Numbered from the stretch's first letter, positions 32,316 to 43,578 are shown. The stretch is 64,000 nucleotides of DNA from Hemerocallis citrina (GCA_017893485.1 CM030366.1:205151826-205215825); one strand, 5' to 3'. Numbers and translations: made by a program. Notes: generated by a model from the letters alone, not told the origin.

Positions 32316-33129
32316 TTTATGCTGAGCGGTCCTTTACCGCTTGTATTTTTCTTCCCGGTGATCGGTGCCTTTGCTATTCTTCTCTGCGAGATAGAGATGC
32401 GCTTTGCTGCATTTTTTCTCACTACGGTTTTGACCGGAGTGTTTCCCTGCGAGGTTCATCGCGGTACTCTGGTTGAGCCACTACTCTCGATGGGTGCTGC
32501 TTTTTGGCAGCTTTGGACCCATGCTGTTTTCCTTACAGCTACTAATAGACGCTTGTTTGTTTCTATTTGGTATGATGAGTGTTCTGGTTTTGGGTGAGAG
32601 GGAGATGCTTTGTCGTGTTTAGCCTCCTCCACCGTGCGGGTTGGCCATGGACTGGCTTCGCTGTAGAGCACTGGTCATGTGTCCACTTTCTCTACACTGT
32701 GGCTCTAGATCGTCTGTTGTTCAGCAGTAGCGATCTTTTCTTCCTCCTTGACAGTCCCTTGAGGTTGCCTCCAGACCTCGCATTTGCAGTTGCGTGTATT
32801 CCCTCGAGCCTCATCTTGTATGACGCCGAGTAGGGCGAGTTCGACATGCACTGTCTTTCCAATCTCAAGCCAAGACAGAGGCACCCTTATCTGGATCGCT
32901 ATTCCTCCCTGCTGAAGCCTCGCCTTGGACGCAGTTGTTTAGCGTTGCTGTTATTGAGTCGCACTTAGCTGGTTTTTGGACTTTTATGTCCTCTTTATCT
33001 GTATTAGTGCATGTCTTGTGCGTTTTAATTGTTTTACTCCTGGTAAAACCCTTCTTGTAATTACTATTATTATTTATTGATTGCCAGGCTGGAGTCTTTT
33101 AACTCTATCCGTTTCATCAAAAAAAACAA
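32316..33129 (+). mobile_element. 5'-truncated L1 3' end (plus strand)
   Basis: It is flanked by a 15-bp duplication CAATGGGGTATTATT (32301-32315 and 33131-33145) and ends with CTCTATCCGTTTCATC plus an A-rich tail. The 3' terminus matches the minus-strand L1 at 13982. The insert is 3' untranslated sequence; short frames such as 32319-32597 are not genes. Confidence 0.8.
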
Positions 33130-33399
33130 ACAATGGGGTATTATTACGGGTCAATCAATTGGGAGCCAGGGACTGAAGCCGTAGAAAACAACATCGAAAT
33201 ATCCTGTGTTAAGGCACACGGAAAATATAGGTGGATTTATTGATTTTTGCCCAAACCTAGGGGTAGTTTTTTGAGATTTAGCCCAAATAAATGACAAACC
33301 CCTTCAAAATTACAATGACTAAACTCCCTCCTAAACCCGCCATCTGAACTCCCCCTCCCCAAAACTAAAACCCTTCAATTCAGTCTAAATTTATTGGGT

Positions 33400-33535
33400 T
33401 AAATTTGATACGCCGGTGGCGGCGTCCACTAGGGTTTCGGTCGTCTTCGCGATTCTTCCACCACCACCACCTCGTGATTCATGGCGGACGGTGGAATCTT
33501 CGGCCATTGACTTCGAATCTCTGTTGCTTGTTAAG
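33400..33535 (+). promoter_or_regulatory. Possible 5' leader exon of a host gene
   Basis: The stretch has CACTAGGGTTTCGG, common in plant leaders, a pyrimidine-rich CCACCACCACC and ends TTAAG|GTCTGATTC, a good splice donor at 33536. The ATG at 33481 gives only nine codons. It looks like a non-coding first exon or a gene-fragment remnant. No downstream exon was recognised; several transposons follow. Confidence 0.3.
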
Positions 33536-33935
33536 GTCTGATTCTTATTATTGGTCTACTCCTTTCCATTTATTTTGAAATTTCGCAAATTTTGGTGCTG
33601 ATTATTGAATAGACAAAACCCTGTAAATGGAATCCAAAACAGCTCTTGAATGGACCAAGAGCTGTTTTAAATTCCATTGTCGAAAATTCAGTATGGATAA
33701 CATCAAATTCCATTCCCTTCTCGACTTTTTAAATTTCTTTGGCTCACCAAATCCTTAATATGTATTATTTGTTTACACATGCATCAAATCACAATTATCC
33801 ATATTGTTAGGTTCAGGAACTTTTTAAAATATGTCCCTAACTTGATTCATTTGTTTCATGTGGATGTCCTGTAAAGACATAAAATAAGACGGATAAAATG
33901 ATGAGACGCAATACGTTGACACATAAAATTTTAAA

Positions 33936-34939
33936 GGGCAAAAGCCAAAGTACCCCCCAAACGTTTGTCCCGAGTACAAAATGCCCATACAACGTTTGAA
34001 AAAGTACAATAAACTCATTATCCCGTTAACTTAACCTTTTCCGTTAAGTTATAATTATTAAATTACTTTTTTACCCTTACCCTTTCCCTTTCATATTCAA
34101 TCTCTTTCTTCCCTTTCTTCAATTCTTTTTCTCTTCCTTAATTTTTTTCTTAATCACGTACAGTAAGTTCAAAACTAAAACTATAAAATAATTTGAGTTT
34201 TAAGATTTTTTCAACAAATTTTTTTTAAATAGAAATGATGATGTTCAAATTGGATGGAGTATGGAAATTAGACATGACAAAAGAGGTAGGGTAGAAAAAG
34301 CTAAGTTTTGGGTCTTAATTGGGTCACAGGTGCCTCCAGTAGTACTCGCTCCTGAACTCAAACACAGAGAAGACACTCATGACCACATTAGAATCATACA
34401 TTGATGCAGTCTGCTTCTTAAAATAAACTAATGTGGTCATGAGTGTATGATTCTAATGTGGTCATGAGTGTCTAATGTGTGATTCTAATGTGGTCATGAG
34501 TGTCTTCTCTGTGTTTGAGTTCAGGAGCGAGTACTACTGGAGGCACATGTGACCCAATTAAGACCCAAAACTTAGCTTTTTCTACCCTACCTCTTTTGTC
34601 ATGTCTAATTTCCATACTCCATCCAATTTGAACATCATCATTTCTATTTAAAAAAATTTGTTGAAAAAATCTTAAAACTCAAATTATTTTATAGTTTTAG
34701 TTTTGAACTTACTGTACGTGATTAAGAAAAAAATTAAGGAAGAAAAAAAAAATTGAAGAAAGGGAAGAAAGAGATTGAATATGAAAGGGAAATGGTAAGG
34801 GTAAAAAAGTAATTTAATAATTATAACTTAACGGAAAGGGTTAAGTTAACGGATGAATGAGTTTATTGTATTTTTTCAAACGTTGTATGGGCATTTTGTA
34901 CTCGGGGCAAACGTTGGGGGGGTACTTTGGCTTTTGCCC
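33936..34939. mobile_element. 1-kb foldback transposon with near-perfect inverted arms
   Basis: The left arm 33936-34400 and right arm about 34476-34939 are inverse copies with few differences. Ends read GGGCAAAAGCCAAAGTACCC and the 9-bp AATTTTAAA lies on both sides (33927-33935, 34940-34948), which fits a Mutator-type element. The short centre has ATGTGGTCATGAGTG three times. No gene is encoded. A transcript would fold into a hairpin of over 450 bp. Confidence 0.85.
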
Positions 34940-36029
34940 AATTTTAAAATATATATGGAAGTAAGAAGTGAAAATCACCCTCTGCTTGGGGGTTGAATTT
35001 TTACCGTACTAAGCCACTTCTTGAAACTATTTAAAGAACTAAGATACTTCCCAAACTATTTCCATGAGTGAGCCAGTCGTTACCACGTCAGCAGCGGCCG
35101 CTATTTTCTTCAGCGGCCTATGCATTTCGAAAACCGCTAATGGGAACAACTTCCACTTGTGAATTTTTTTTTGATATTTTTCTTGTAGTCGCTATTCCCA
35201 TTAGCGGCTACAATTTATGTGAAGTCGTTGATGGAAATAGCGACCTTGTCTCGATCATATTGAGACACCTGATTATTCCAGAGAGGTAGTTCTCTGGAAA
35301 AAAAATCATAAGAGTTATGTGAGAAAAAATCATAACTTGAGGCCGCTGATGGGAACATCGACCTCAATATACTATGGTCGCCGTTCCCAACAATAGCCAC
35401 CAGTGGGATCCGACCGCTATTAAAAGGTCAAGCTCCCACTCTCTCTCTTTATCCACTTCATTTTACTTCATCTCATCTTCTTCTTCCTCAACTCCAACTC
35501 CGAATTCCTAAAACTTCTTCCCCAATGCCCATCTCACAAATTACACAAGTTCGTCGAAAAGTCGTTCGGAAGAGGAGGAAACCCGACATGTACAGCCCGG
35601 GTTAGATTTTGTGATGTTGTAGATGGAGTGATGGTAGATGTTTGTGATATTTTGTGATGTTGTTGATGGAGATAAATATTTTGTGATGTTTGTGATATTG
35701 GTCTAGTATTGATCGTATTTTGTGATGTTTGTGATATATTGTGATGTTGTGATGGTAGATGTGTGATATTATGATGCTTGTTATATTTTATGATGTTGTA
35801 GATGGAGATATGAAGTAGTGGTGTTGAAATTTTTGATGTTGATGGTTGAAATTGTTGAAATGGAGATTTGAATTTGTGATGTTGGAATTTGTGTGTAGAT
35901 GGAGATTAGAAATTGTTGATTGTTGAAATTCAGTGATATTTTGTGATGTTGTTTCATTGTGTTGATTGTCGAAGGAAACTTAAGGTGTAACAAGGAAGCA
36001 ATGATATTTAATTTTTCAAATGACACTGC

Positions 36030-36470
36030 TTTCAACTGAGGCCGCTGGTGGGACCAGCGATCTCAGTTGAATTAAAGTCGTTGATCCCACTAACGACCTC
36101 AGTTGGGAGAATTTTTTTCTTGCTCTCCGTTAGATTTGGAAAAAATTACACAACTGAGATCGCTAGTGGGAATAGCGATTTCAAATATACATGGCCGCTA
36201 ATCGAACTAGCGACCTTAGTTGTGGAGGATTTTTCCTTACTCTCTATTAGCTCTCTGTTAGATTTGAAAAAAATCACACAACTAAGGTCGCTAGTGGGAA
36301 TAACGATTTCTACTATACTATAGTCGTTGGTCCTACTAGCGACCTTAGTTGGGGATGATTTCTCTTTGCTCTCTGTTAGCTCTCTGTTAGATTTGCAAAA
36401 AAATCACACAACTAAGGTCACAAGTGGGAATAACGATTTCAACTATACTATAGTCGCATAACTATCTAAC
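36030..36470. repeat. Tandem repeat of ~120 bp in the Mutator-like core
   Basis: Three to four diverged units each hold GCTCTCTGTTAGATTTG, AAATCACACAACTAAGG and AGTGGGAATAACGATTTC. Each carries short inverted pairs around GTCGCTAGTGG/CTACTAGCGAC. Confidence 0.75.
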
Positions 36471-36578
36471 ATACAGCTAACAGAGAACGTGGAATGTAGT
36501 AGAGCTAAACTTTATGACAAGTACAAGTGCGCGCTCCCAAGTCAACAGTATGCACAATTTTGCTGGCCATCTTCAACC

Positions 36579-37062
36579 TATGAAGCACGGATACGGGTAC
36601 GGGGTGCGGGTACGACACGACACGGGTACGGAGATACGTGATTTTACAAAAATGTAGGATACGGGTGCGTTGGTGGGTACGTTAAATATAAAATAATTTA
36701 CATATATTTATAGCTATAAAAATATTTTCTTGTTAAAAATACAAACATTTAAATAATTTCATTGAACTATAAGAATACATTATAATTATGAGTATTTTGG
36801 AGAAAAGAAATGATAATCTAACTATCAAATCTTTGTGTAGACTTATTTTGTATTTGAGCATAATTGTAAACAACAAACTTTTGAAATTACTGTAGGACCC
36901 TAAGCATTTATCTAAATATAATTGTGTCTAAAAGTTACAAAAATGTAGTAATAAAATTGGGTGATCCTTGGGTACGCACCCGGGAGTACCCAAGGAGTAT
37001 CGGCACCCGATACGCACTCAACACGGGTACGTCGGCCATTTGCAAGTATCCGTGCTTCCTAG
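36579..37062. mobile_element. Nested MITE with GAAGCACGGATAC ends
   Basis: The left end TATGAAGCACGGATACGGG is inverse to the right end TATCCGTGCTTCCTAG. TCTTCAACC (9 bp) flanks it at 36570-36578 and 37063-37071, again a Mutator-type duplication length. The subterminal parts are rich in CGGGTACG. It sits in the Mutator-like element at 34969-37551. Confidence 0.8.
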
Positions 37063-37146
37063 TCTTCAACCGTATGCAAATTTTGAAGTTTTGGGGATTA
37101 TGAGTTGGAGTCGGGAAAGAAGAAGAAGGTATGAAGTAAAATGAAG

Positions 37147-37148
<2 letters not shown>

Positions 37149-37182
<34 letters not shown>
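37149..37182. repeat. (GA)n microsatellite
   Basis: About 17 GA units in the right TIR of the Mutator-like element. The left TIR has only CTCTCTCTC at the matching place (35439-35447), so it expanded after the arms formed. Confidence 0.95.
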
Positions 37183-37184
<2 letters not shown>

Positions 37185-37551
37185 TCCCGACCTTTTAATA
37201 GCGGTCAGGTTTCACAGTGGCCTAAACTTATTGCTCTCTGGAATGATCAAGTGTCTCAATATGATTGAGACAAGGTCGCTATTTCCATCAGCGACTTCAT
37301 ATAGAATGTAGCCGCTGATGAGAATAGCGACCAAAAAAAAATTCTAAATTTTTTTCACAAGTGGCCTCGTTCCCATTAGCGGTCTTCGAAATGCATAGGT
37401 TGCTTATTGGAATAGCGACCGCTGCTGACGTGACAACGATTGGCTCGCTCATGGAATTAGTTTGGGAGTGTCTTACTTCTGTAAATAGTTTTAAAAACTG
37501 GCTTAGTACGGTAAAAAATACTTGGGGTGTAGGTGAATAGGGTGCAGTAAC

Positions 37552-40500
37552 ATTTATATGTAGTAAACAGTAATTACAAGAAAAGAAAAGAAATGCAAGA
37601 GTAAGAGTTAAGAGACAATTTCACCACACAAAGAACACAACGATAATTAGGTGTTCGGCAAATCCCTGCCTACTTGATCCCTAAGGACCTCCTGCCTTAG
37701 GCTTTCACTAAAACCACTCTTGCTCAAATGAGCAAAGAGCAGCGGTTACATTACAAGATGACTTTTCTCACTTGGAATTTGCACCCCCCAAGAAGGATTT
37801 TCACCTCTGATTCCATAGTGGATTTTTCCACCTTCTCCACTAGGGGAATTTTCCACTAAGTGACGATAATGACTTACAACCGAGAAAAAGCAAAAAGGAA
37901 AAATGATGTTGCTCTCGATCTCACAAAATTATACAATTTGCAAATATAAATGAGAAGTTCTTACTATATTGTCTTAAAGATATTATCTCACATAATAAAT
38001 GATGAAGAATAATGAAGTTTGAGAGTTTGTAAATAGAGAACTGTATCTCATGAGTAAGTAAAATAGATTACTAAGTAATATATAAAGTTTTCTCAATAAT
38101 TTGGCTGTTGAAATTCAATCTCCAAATACTCCCTTACAACAGAAGTATAACGACTTAAATTAGTAAATCGAAAATTAGTAGCTGTCGTAAATAGTCATAT
38201 TTTTTTGTACAAAACTCTAAATGGACTGAAACCAGTTTCATTTAAAAGATATTTTCGAGCTCTTACAGATTCATACATTGCTTGAATAATTTAGTGAAGA
38301 CATGCGGGTGATATCAGTCCCACGAAATCAGCCTATCAATAAATCCGAAAATTGCATATTTCAATCAATCAAAATTAGATGTTAAAAATCTTTGGCCTTA
38401 TTTGATCTCAATTTAATTCTGAAAAATGGTTGACTAATGTCAAATAAAGGTCAATTAGAGAAACATATTTATAGGAAATATTTATAGGAAATATAGTATA
38501 GAAATATGATTGTAATCCTCTTTTCATTTGAATACAAATCTAGTATCTATATATTTAGAAATGCATAATAAATCCAAACTAATTCCAAATAGTGCAAAGC
38601 TTAAAGATATGATGTGTAATAATTTTTTTATATGATATGCATAAATATTTTAATGTATAAAAAATTGTACAAATATTTGTAAGCCAATATATTACATTTT
38701 GGTCCTATGACACAACAAAATGAAAAAAAAAAACAAACCACCTCCAATATTGCAACAATTTTGCTCCCCCATATTTTGTACACTCAAGCTTCTACGGAGA
38801 TGACTTCAAATGTGGTTCATGAACGATAATTTTGTGAAGAGTGCTGCATTCCTTCTAGCCTCCTATTGATCTTTTTTGCTTTAATGCATTGTCCATCCAA
38901 GCTCCTTTTACACGGACTACCTATAATTATAATATCTGCACAGTGCACACATATAAATATTAGCCCATGGTCGTATATGTGGTCAAACATAAAAATCAAA
39001 TACTGGGGTCTACAACCACCAAGTTAGATATGTGTGTCATTAACACTGCACGACTTCAAATAGAATTTACCAAAGTTTAAAGGTGGCAATCGTTTCCAGG
39101 GAATCTATTGAATTCCAATTACGATGTGGTAGAGACATCTAGGGCTTTTGAAGAAATAGAGGGAGAGATCAAAATTTGTTGTACTCAGATAATGAGGAAC
39201 TAAAGGTATGCTCATCCCCTCTTTCTTGTGGATATTGGTATTGTCAAACGATTCAAACCACACAACTTTTTTCTGTTAATTATGTAGTCACTTGCCTTGT
39301 GGTTGTGCCACAGAGTGCCTCCTTGGCTTGCTTATTTTGGTTGGTAGATTTGATAGGGCTTTCATTGTGCTACAAATTATCTTATTTGTATCCTATAAGT
39401 GGCAGTAGGCCAATGTTCACTAACATCAAGTATCCCCCATGCACAGATGCAGTCAAGGTATTTGAGGAATTAATCCAGTGATACGGTGATCCGTAATTAA
39501 TGTTTTTGTTCTTCTGGTCTTCTTTCATGTTGAAGGTGTAGGGCGTGACATAACTGAAGTTTGGGAGGTATTATGAGGCACATCACTTAAGGTGGAGAAA
39601 TATTCTCATTATAGGAAGGCTAGAGCACTGGTTGCAAAAGAGGGCATTACAAGCCTCTTTACTTAGGAAAAAGTCAGAGGTAAATAAATATGTAAGTGGT
39701 AAATTGGAATTGCATGGTTCATTAAGCAGTAAGCACAATAAAGTTTTGTCTGAAGGATGAGGTCATGTACTTTCTATGAATCTGTATGTAACTAATGTAG
39801 TGAGATTATGGTTGAAACTTGACATATCACAAAGAGTCTGCTTAATAATTTGTATCTCAAGGAGCAGTTACATCTTTATAAAAGAAGACTCTTATTCTAT
39901 CGCATGAATTATTTCAACAAGATTGTTAGTGATATCGGCCTTAGATGTAAAACTGGAAGAGAAGACCTAATGTAAAACTGGAAGAGAAGACCTAGTGCTT
40001 GCCTTGCTCCCACTGAACTACGATTACCTGGTGATATCTATACTTAATAGGAGAGATCATAGTGAATTCAAGGAGATTCAAACTTTGAACTACATAGCAG
40101 AGCAAAAAAAAAAAAAAAAAGAAAGAAAACCTTGGTTCCACTAACAGGGCTCTTGGATTTGTTGCTAATGCCAGTTAAAGGAAAGGCCTTTGTAGTGGGG
40201 ATGGAGATAACAAGTTGAGGTCCAAGTCTATGTTTTGAGTCAGTGTATGGATACATGTGACTGGGACGGGTATGCAAAATATTACTTGTTGGTAATCCCA
40301 AAATGTTGACGATATGGTTTAACTTCTTTCAATCGCTATCTTAAAAGTGGACGAGTTTTTGTTTCTTTGTAGGATTGCTAGGGGGGTGTGTTGTCATAAG
40401 ACATTCATATATTGTATATACATGCATAATAGTTTGATTGATAAAGCTGTCAACTGTCGACGTGCCTTATTGTTGTTATATAATAAACTTTGAAGTATGT

Positions 40501-40563
40501 GATTACTGCACCACACTTATTTTACTATTAGTTAAATAATTAGAAAGGGTTTTTAAAAAATTA
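37552..40563. other. Unassigned DNA, possible gene remnants
   Basis: Most is AT-rich with no recognisable feature. Around 39070-39480 and 39535-39680 there are short coding-like stretches without long frames, for example Lys-Val-Glu-Lys-Tyr-Ser-His-Tyr-Arg-Lys-Ala-Arg at about 39591-39626. I do not recognise the protein. They may be exons or decayed gene pieces on the plus strand. Confidence 0.3.
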
Positions 40564-40568
40564 GTCCC

Positions 40569-40964
40569 TGTTAGGTACAGAAATCTGAGCTACATTGGAC
40601 CATGGATGAGAAATCTAGGGTTTTCAGAGGAAGAAGAAGATAATTTGGGGAAATTTCTATTAAGTTCTTGATTGTTTTTATCTGAACAAGACACTTTCCT
40701 TTTATAGGAGCTTATTACATACAATGCACTGGTTGCTACAGTGTTAACTGACTAACTGGACTCCACTAATGCAATAACAACCCGACTCACATACAATACC
40801 CGACCCAAAACGACTCTTCAGAATGAACAGTAACTACACTTGTAAAAATATAAGTAAACTGATACTATAGCTAACTGATACTACTATAAGCTAACTGATA
40901 CATCCAAAACTCTGCATATAGTATTCATCTCTCTTCATCTCTGTCAGGAATTCAACCCGTAACA
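40569..40964 (-). repeat. 3' LTR of the gene-capturing element
   Basis: About 396 bp, closely similar to 43579-43961 but clearly diverged, with several substitutions and small indels (for example an extra ATAGCTAACTGATACT unit near 40867). This LTR pair is older than that of the 18.6-30.7 kb element. Confidence 0.9.
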
Positions 40965-41139
40965 ACTCCATCCCCCTCAGATTGAGCTTGTCCCAAACTC
41001 AAAATCAGGAAATTAACCGCTGCTTTAACTTCTTTCACTATAATGGCCTTTTTTGATTGTTGGATTTCTCAAGCTATCATCTAGGTGATCCATAACAACA
41101 CCTCTATATAGATGCACTTTCTGATCTCTGGATACTAGT

Positions 41140-41361
41140 CTATGTTGCACTACTTGAAAAAGAGGTACCATTAATATTCATTGATGAAGCAACTTCAACC
41201 ATCTTCTGTAACTCTTCAGGAGTCATTGTGTTCATCGTATGAGATACCCTCTTACCCATTTCAGGGGTTTTTAAATGAGACCTTGATCCACATCTATTAG
41301 TGTTTGATGTTGTTGGCAAGGTTGGAATTCCTCCACTCATAGAAGAACAAACTTCAAGCAT
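41140..41361 (-). pseudogene. Captured fragment of unidentified gene
   Basis: A 73-codon frame contains Thr-Pro-Glu-Glu-Leu-Gln-Lys-Met-Val-Glu-Val-Ala-Ser-Ser-Met-Asn and an earlier related Met-Leu-Glu-Val-Cys-Ser-Ser-Met. The Met/Glu-rich helical pattern looks like a host protein rather than a transposon domain, but I cannot name it. It lies between the RAD51 piece and the polypurine tract. Confidence 0.4.
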
Positions 41362-41531
41362 TCCCTGAAGCTCTTCAGGTTAATCTTTCCTATACCAAAA
41401 ACAGAGTCCTGGTTAGCATCACCAATTGTTTTCTCCTTCAGTACATTCACATCAACAATCACATCAACAAGAGTAAGCTCCTCATCAATATCTTTAGAAG
41501 CATTTGTTGTTCTCTCATCATTGTTGTTGGG

Positions 41532-41819
41532 CTACGGCTGAGAAAGTTGACAAGTGACACATAGAGTGTGACAAAGCTGAGACTTCCCAAAGCTTAATTC
41601 ACCATATATTTCAGTAATAGATCTCGTTTCAATTCCACCATCTAGGATCCTATCGAGCCCTCTTGCTCCGGCTGTGATTTGAATGATTTCCAGCTTTTGT
41701 GCATGAAGTTGGCTAGCACGGCTAAAGCCCAACTGTACATGCTTTGATGCTGCTTCGATGATTTTGTCATGATTACCACTTGGATGCATTGCTTCCATTC
41801 CATCAACTTCTTGCTGCAA
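41532..41819 (-). pseudogene. Captured RAD51 recombinase fragment
   Basis: The frame contains Ile-Ile-Glu-Ala-Ala-Ser-Lys, Ala-Ser-Gln-Leu-His-Ala-Gln, Glu-Ile-Ile-Gln-Ile-Thr, Leu-Asp-(Arg)-Ile-Leu-(Asp)-Gly-Gly-Ile-Glu-Thr and Leu-Cys-His-Thr-Leu-Cys-Val-Thr-Cys-Gln-Leu, diagnostic of plant RAD51 around the Walker A site. The Walker A loop itself is altered (Gly-Glu-Leu-Ser-Phe-Gly-Lys-Ser where RAD51 has Arg-Ser before Gly-Lys-Thr). It ends at once after Cys-Gln-Leu, so it lacks Walker B and the DNA-binding loops. RAD51 drives strand exchange in homologous recombination; this piece cannot. Several RAD51 exons appear fused without introns. Confidence 0.85.
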
Positions 41820-41840
41820 TTTTGAGGCTTTAGCATCAAC

Positions 41841-42533
41841 TCACACAATATCAGCATTTAGTTTCAAACTCGAGAGTGTACCTTGTGCAAACTGAAGTAG
41901 TTCTTCATGTTTTACCAATACTTCATCTAGGTATCCTGAGAATGACTTTGCCAAATATTGTATGCCACTTATAACTGCATTATGGACTTTTTCCCTTCCT
42001 GTCAAACAGAGTCCAAGGACTTCCAATAACACATGAACCTTTTCCTCAGTTGGTGTTTCTAAAATCATGGACAGTATAATGCCTTCCAAAACTTGACTAT
42101 ACAGAAATACGACTTCAAAGTACACTGGCTCACCCCCTATGTCAGAATTAAAACCTGGATGCTGTGAACGACGTGGTAGTTGCTTATGCAATGGAACAAA
42201 ATGGGTGACACATCTGTACATTACAGATTTAGCAGGAACCTCGTCTAGATGAATACTGTAGAAAAACTCGTGGGTATCCAGTAATTGCCAGTACTCACCT
42301 CCCTTCTTTTCAGCTTCTTCTGGATGGTAAAAACATTGTCCATTAACCATTAAACCCCTACCTGAATCAATTATGTTCTTAACTATTGCAACATAAGGCT
42401 TCTCATCCAGTGAAGCAAACTGACTTCCACTCTTCCCTATATCATTAGTATCTTTGGTTGTGTCCTTCCTCTTTTTCACACAAGCACTCATCATTTTCTC
42501 AATTGGTGGTGACCATCCATTAACCATTACCAT
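41841..42533 (-). CDS. Chimeric ORF: captured BAH domain plus unidentified helical segment
   Basis: ATG 42533 opens 230 codons. Residues about 40-130 are a bromo-adjacent homology (BAH) domain of the plant chromatin-reader type: Phe-Tyr-His-Pro-Glu, Glu-Phe-Phe-Tyr-Ser-Ile-His, Asp-Glu-Val-Pro-Ala-Lys-Ser-Val, Cys-Val-Thr-His-Phe-Val-Pro, and Pro-Arg-Arg-Ser-Gln-His-Pro-Gly-Phe. From about 145 a different segment follows (Leu-Cys-Leu-Thr-Gly-Arg-Glu-Lys-Val-His-Asn, then Glu-Glu-Leu-Leu-Gln-Phe-Ala-Gln), helical and of unknown origin. A TGA at 41841-41843 stops it, and the same helical piece seems to run on in the next frame into the RAD51 piece. It is the longest open frame of the element and could be expressed from the LTR, but I cannot show that. 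Confidence 0.65.
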   Translation of the reverse strand: MVMVNGWSPPIEKMMSACVKKRKDTTKDTNDIGKSGSQFASLDEKPYVAIVKNIIDSGRGLMVNGQCFYHPEEAEKKGGEYWQLLDTHEFFYSIHLDEVPAKSVMYRCVTHFVPLHKQLPRRSQHPGFNSDIGGEPVYFEVVFLYSQVLEGIILSMILETPTEEKVHVLLEVLGLCLTGREKVHNAVISGIQYLAKSFSGYLDEVLVKHEELLQFAQGTLSSLKLNADIV

Positions 42534-42554
42534 GTTCTTCAGTTCCTGCTTACA

Positions 42555-42854
42555 TTATGAAATTATCCGATCACTAGCTTCCTTCATAAGCTTGTCCATG
42601 TTTTCCACTTCAAGCTTCAGTTCATTCTCAATGTATTTGAAATCCAGTCCTTTTTCTCTCCATAGATCATGTTGTTGAACCATATAGGATCGGCTCACCA
42701 TTGACCCGCCAGCTCGACTTAACAAAATAGCCGATCGAACATCTCCCCTCGAAGTAGCTAGTTCAACTGCAGCATCAAGTTTCCGCCCTGTCATCAAAAT
42801 GAGCATATGCTCTAAATCACTTGAATCATTCAAACAACTAACTTCCTCTTGCAC
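42555..42854 (-). pseudogene. Captured nucleoporin NUP96 fragment
   Basis: The 99-codon open frame has Gly-Arg-Lys-Leu-Asp-Ala-Ala-Val-Glu-Leu-Ala, Arg-Gly-Asp-Val-Arg, Leu-Leu-Ser-Arg-Ala-Gly-Gly-Ser-Met-Val, and Gln-His-Asp-Leu-Trp-Arg followed by Gly-Leu-Asp-Phe-Lys-Tyr-Ile-Glu, which match the alpha-solenoid of plant NUP96 of the nuclear pore outer ring. From Asn-Glu-Leu-Lys-Leu-Glu-Val-Glu onward a coiled segment of other origin is joined. It has no ATG start and is short compared with about 1000 residues for NUP96. No function expected. Confidence 0.7.
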
Positions 42855-42989
42855 CTTGTGAAAACACTATCTTGCAGCCAATAGATAAAGTTAGCTCTCC
42901 TGACAAAAGGACCTGCTTCTAGATCTGTATTAGAGGAGACATCCCTCCCTCTTATCAAACATCATATCCTCCTCTATTGCTGAAGTATC

Positions 42990-43490
42990 CTACATCAAAT
43001 CTTCATTGTTTTCTTCAACCACAACATCTTCTACTTCTTCCAGTTTCTTATCTTTCCCAATTTGGCTATAAGTGTCCTCTATAAAAACGAAATCTAGCGG
43101 AGTCAAACCCACTTCAAATCTTTTATTAGCAAAATAAGTGAAACATAAATCATAATCGAACAATTTATTGCAGTGGTATCTTTTAAGGGAACAAGAACTC
43201 CAGCAGAGATTGCAGTGGTACTCATCATTACCATCACTGCCTTCATTGCCATCTTCCACTTCCAGATTATTAAGCTTTTGAACTTTCACCGTCTTTTCAT
43301 TTCTTCGAATTTCCATGTCACTCTCACCCCTAGAATTGAAATGAGTGAAGTTAGGGTTTGATACCTCGATTGATGGATTCCGGTGAGGAGTCGAATGAGA
43401 AGTCGATTGAGGAATTGATTGTTGAATCGATGATAGATTGCTCTCCATTTCTTGCATTTTCCCTATGATGTAATCCAGCTGCTTCGCCAT
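42990..43490 (-). CDS. Leader ORF with captured SWI3D-like ZZ zinc finger
   Basis: ATG 43490 opens 166 codons, beginning about 80 bp after the primer site, where gag normally starts. The first about 75 residues (Met-Ala-Lys-Gln-Leu-Asp-Tyr-Ile, Ser/Gln-rich) resemble a gag-like N-terminus but I cannot prove it. Then comes Tyr-His-Cys-Asn-Leu-Cys, Cys-Ser-Leu-Lys-Arg-Tyr-His-Cys, Asp-Tyr-Asp-Leu-Cys, and Leu-Thr-Pro-Leu-Asp-Phe-Val-Phe-Ile-Glu, a ZZ-type zinc finger closest in layout to plant SWI/SNF subunit SWI3D. A late zinc-ligand Cys is Tyr here (Thr-Tyr-Phe). The acidic C-terminus ends at TAG 42990. It may be a gag-host fusion. Confidence 0.6.
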   Translation of the reverse strand: MAKQLDYIIGKMQEMESNLSSIQQSIPQSTSHSTPHRNPSIEVSNPNFTHFNSRGESDMEIRRNEKTVKVQKLNNLEVEDGNEGSDGNDEYHCNLCWSSCSLKRYHCNKLFDYDLCFTYFANKRFEVGLTPLDFVFIEDTYSQIGKDKKLEEVEDVVVEENNEDLM

Positions 43491-43578
43491 TGATTTCACC
43501 TAGAAAGTTATCGCTCAGATCTCCTCCTTCACCGACGACGTGCCTTCGACGTCTTGTGAGTCTGCTCTCATACCAAGT

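Larger units (their letters stand above)
34969..37551. mobile_element. Mutator-like non-autonomous element with ~400-bp TIRs
   Basis: Left 34985-35430 (TTTACCGTACTAAGCC, CAGCAGCGGCCGCTATT, GCATTTCGAAAACCGC, ATTGAGACACCTGATTATTCCAGAGAG) returns inverted at about 37170-37530. The core has repeated blocks of GCGACCTTAGTTG (36030-36470) and a nested MITE (36579-37062). No transposase frame exists. Ends are set by the TIR alignment and are good to some 10 bp; I found no target duplication. Confidence 0.7.

Noticed and set aside
35068..36323. Several 60-90 codon ORFs
   Set aside because: They sit in TIR and tandem-repeat parts of the Mutator-like element and match no transposase.
37560..37900. LTR of another retrotransposon
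   Set aside because: A purine-rich tract and LTR-like text were noted, but there is no second copy and no TG..CA boundary with duplication.
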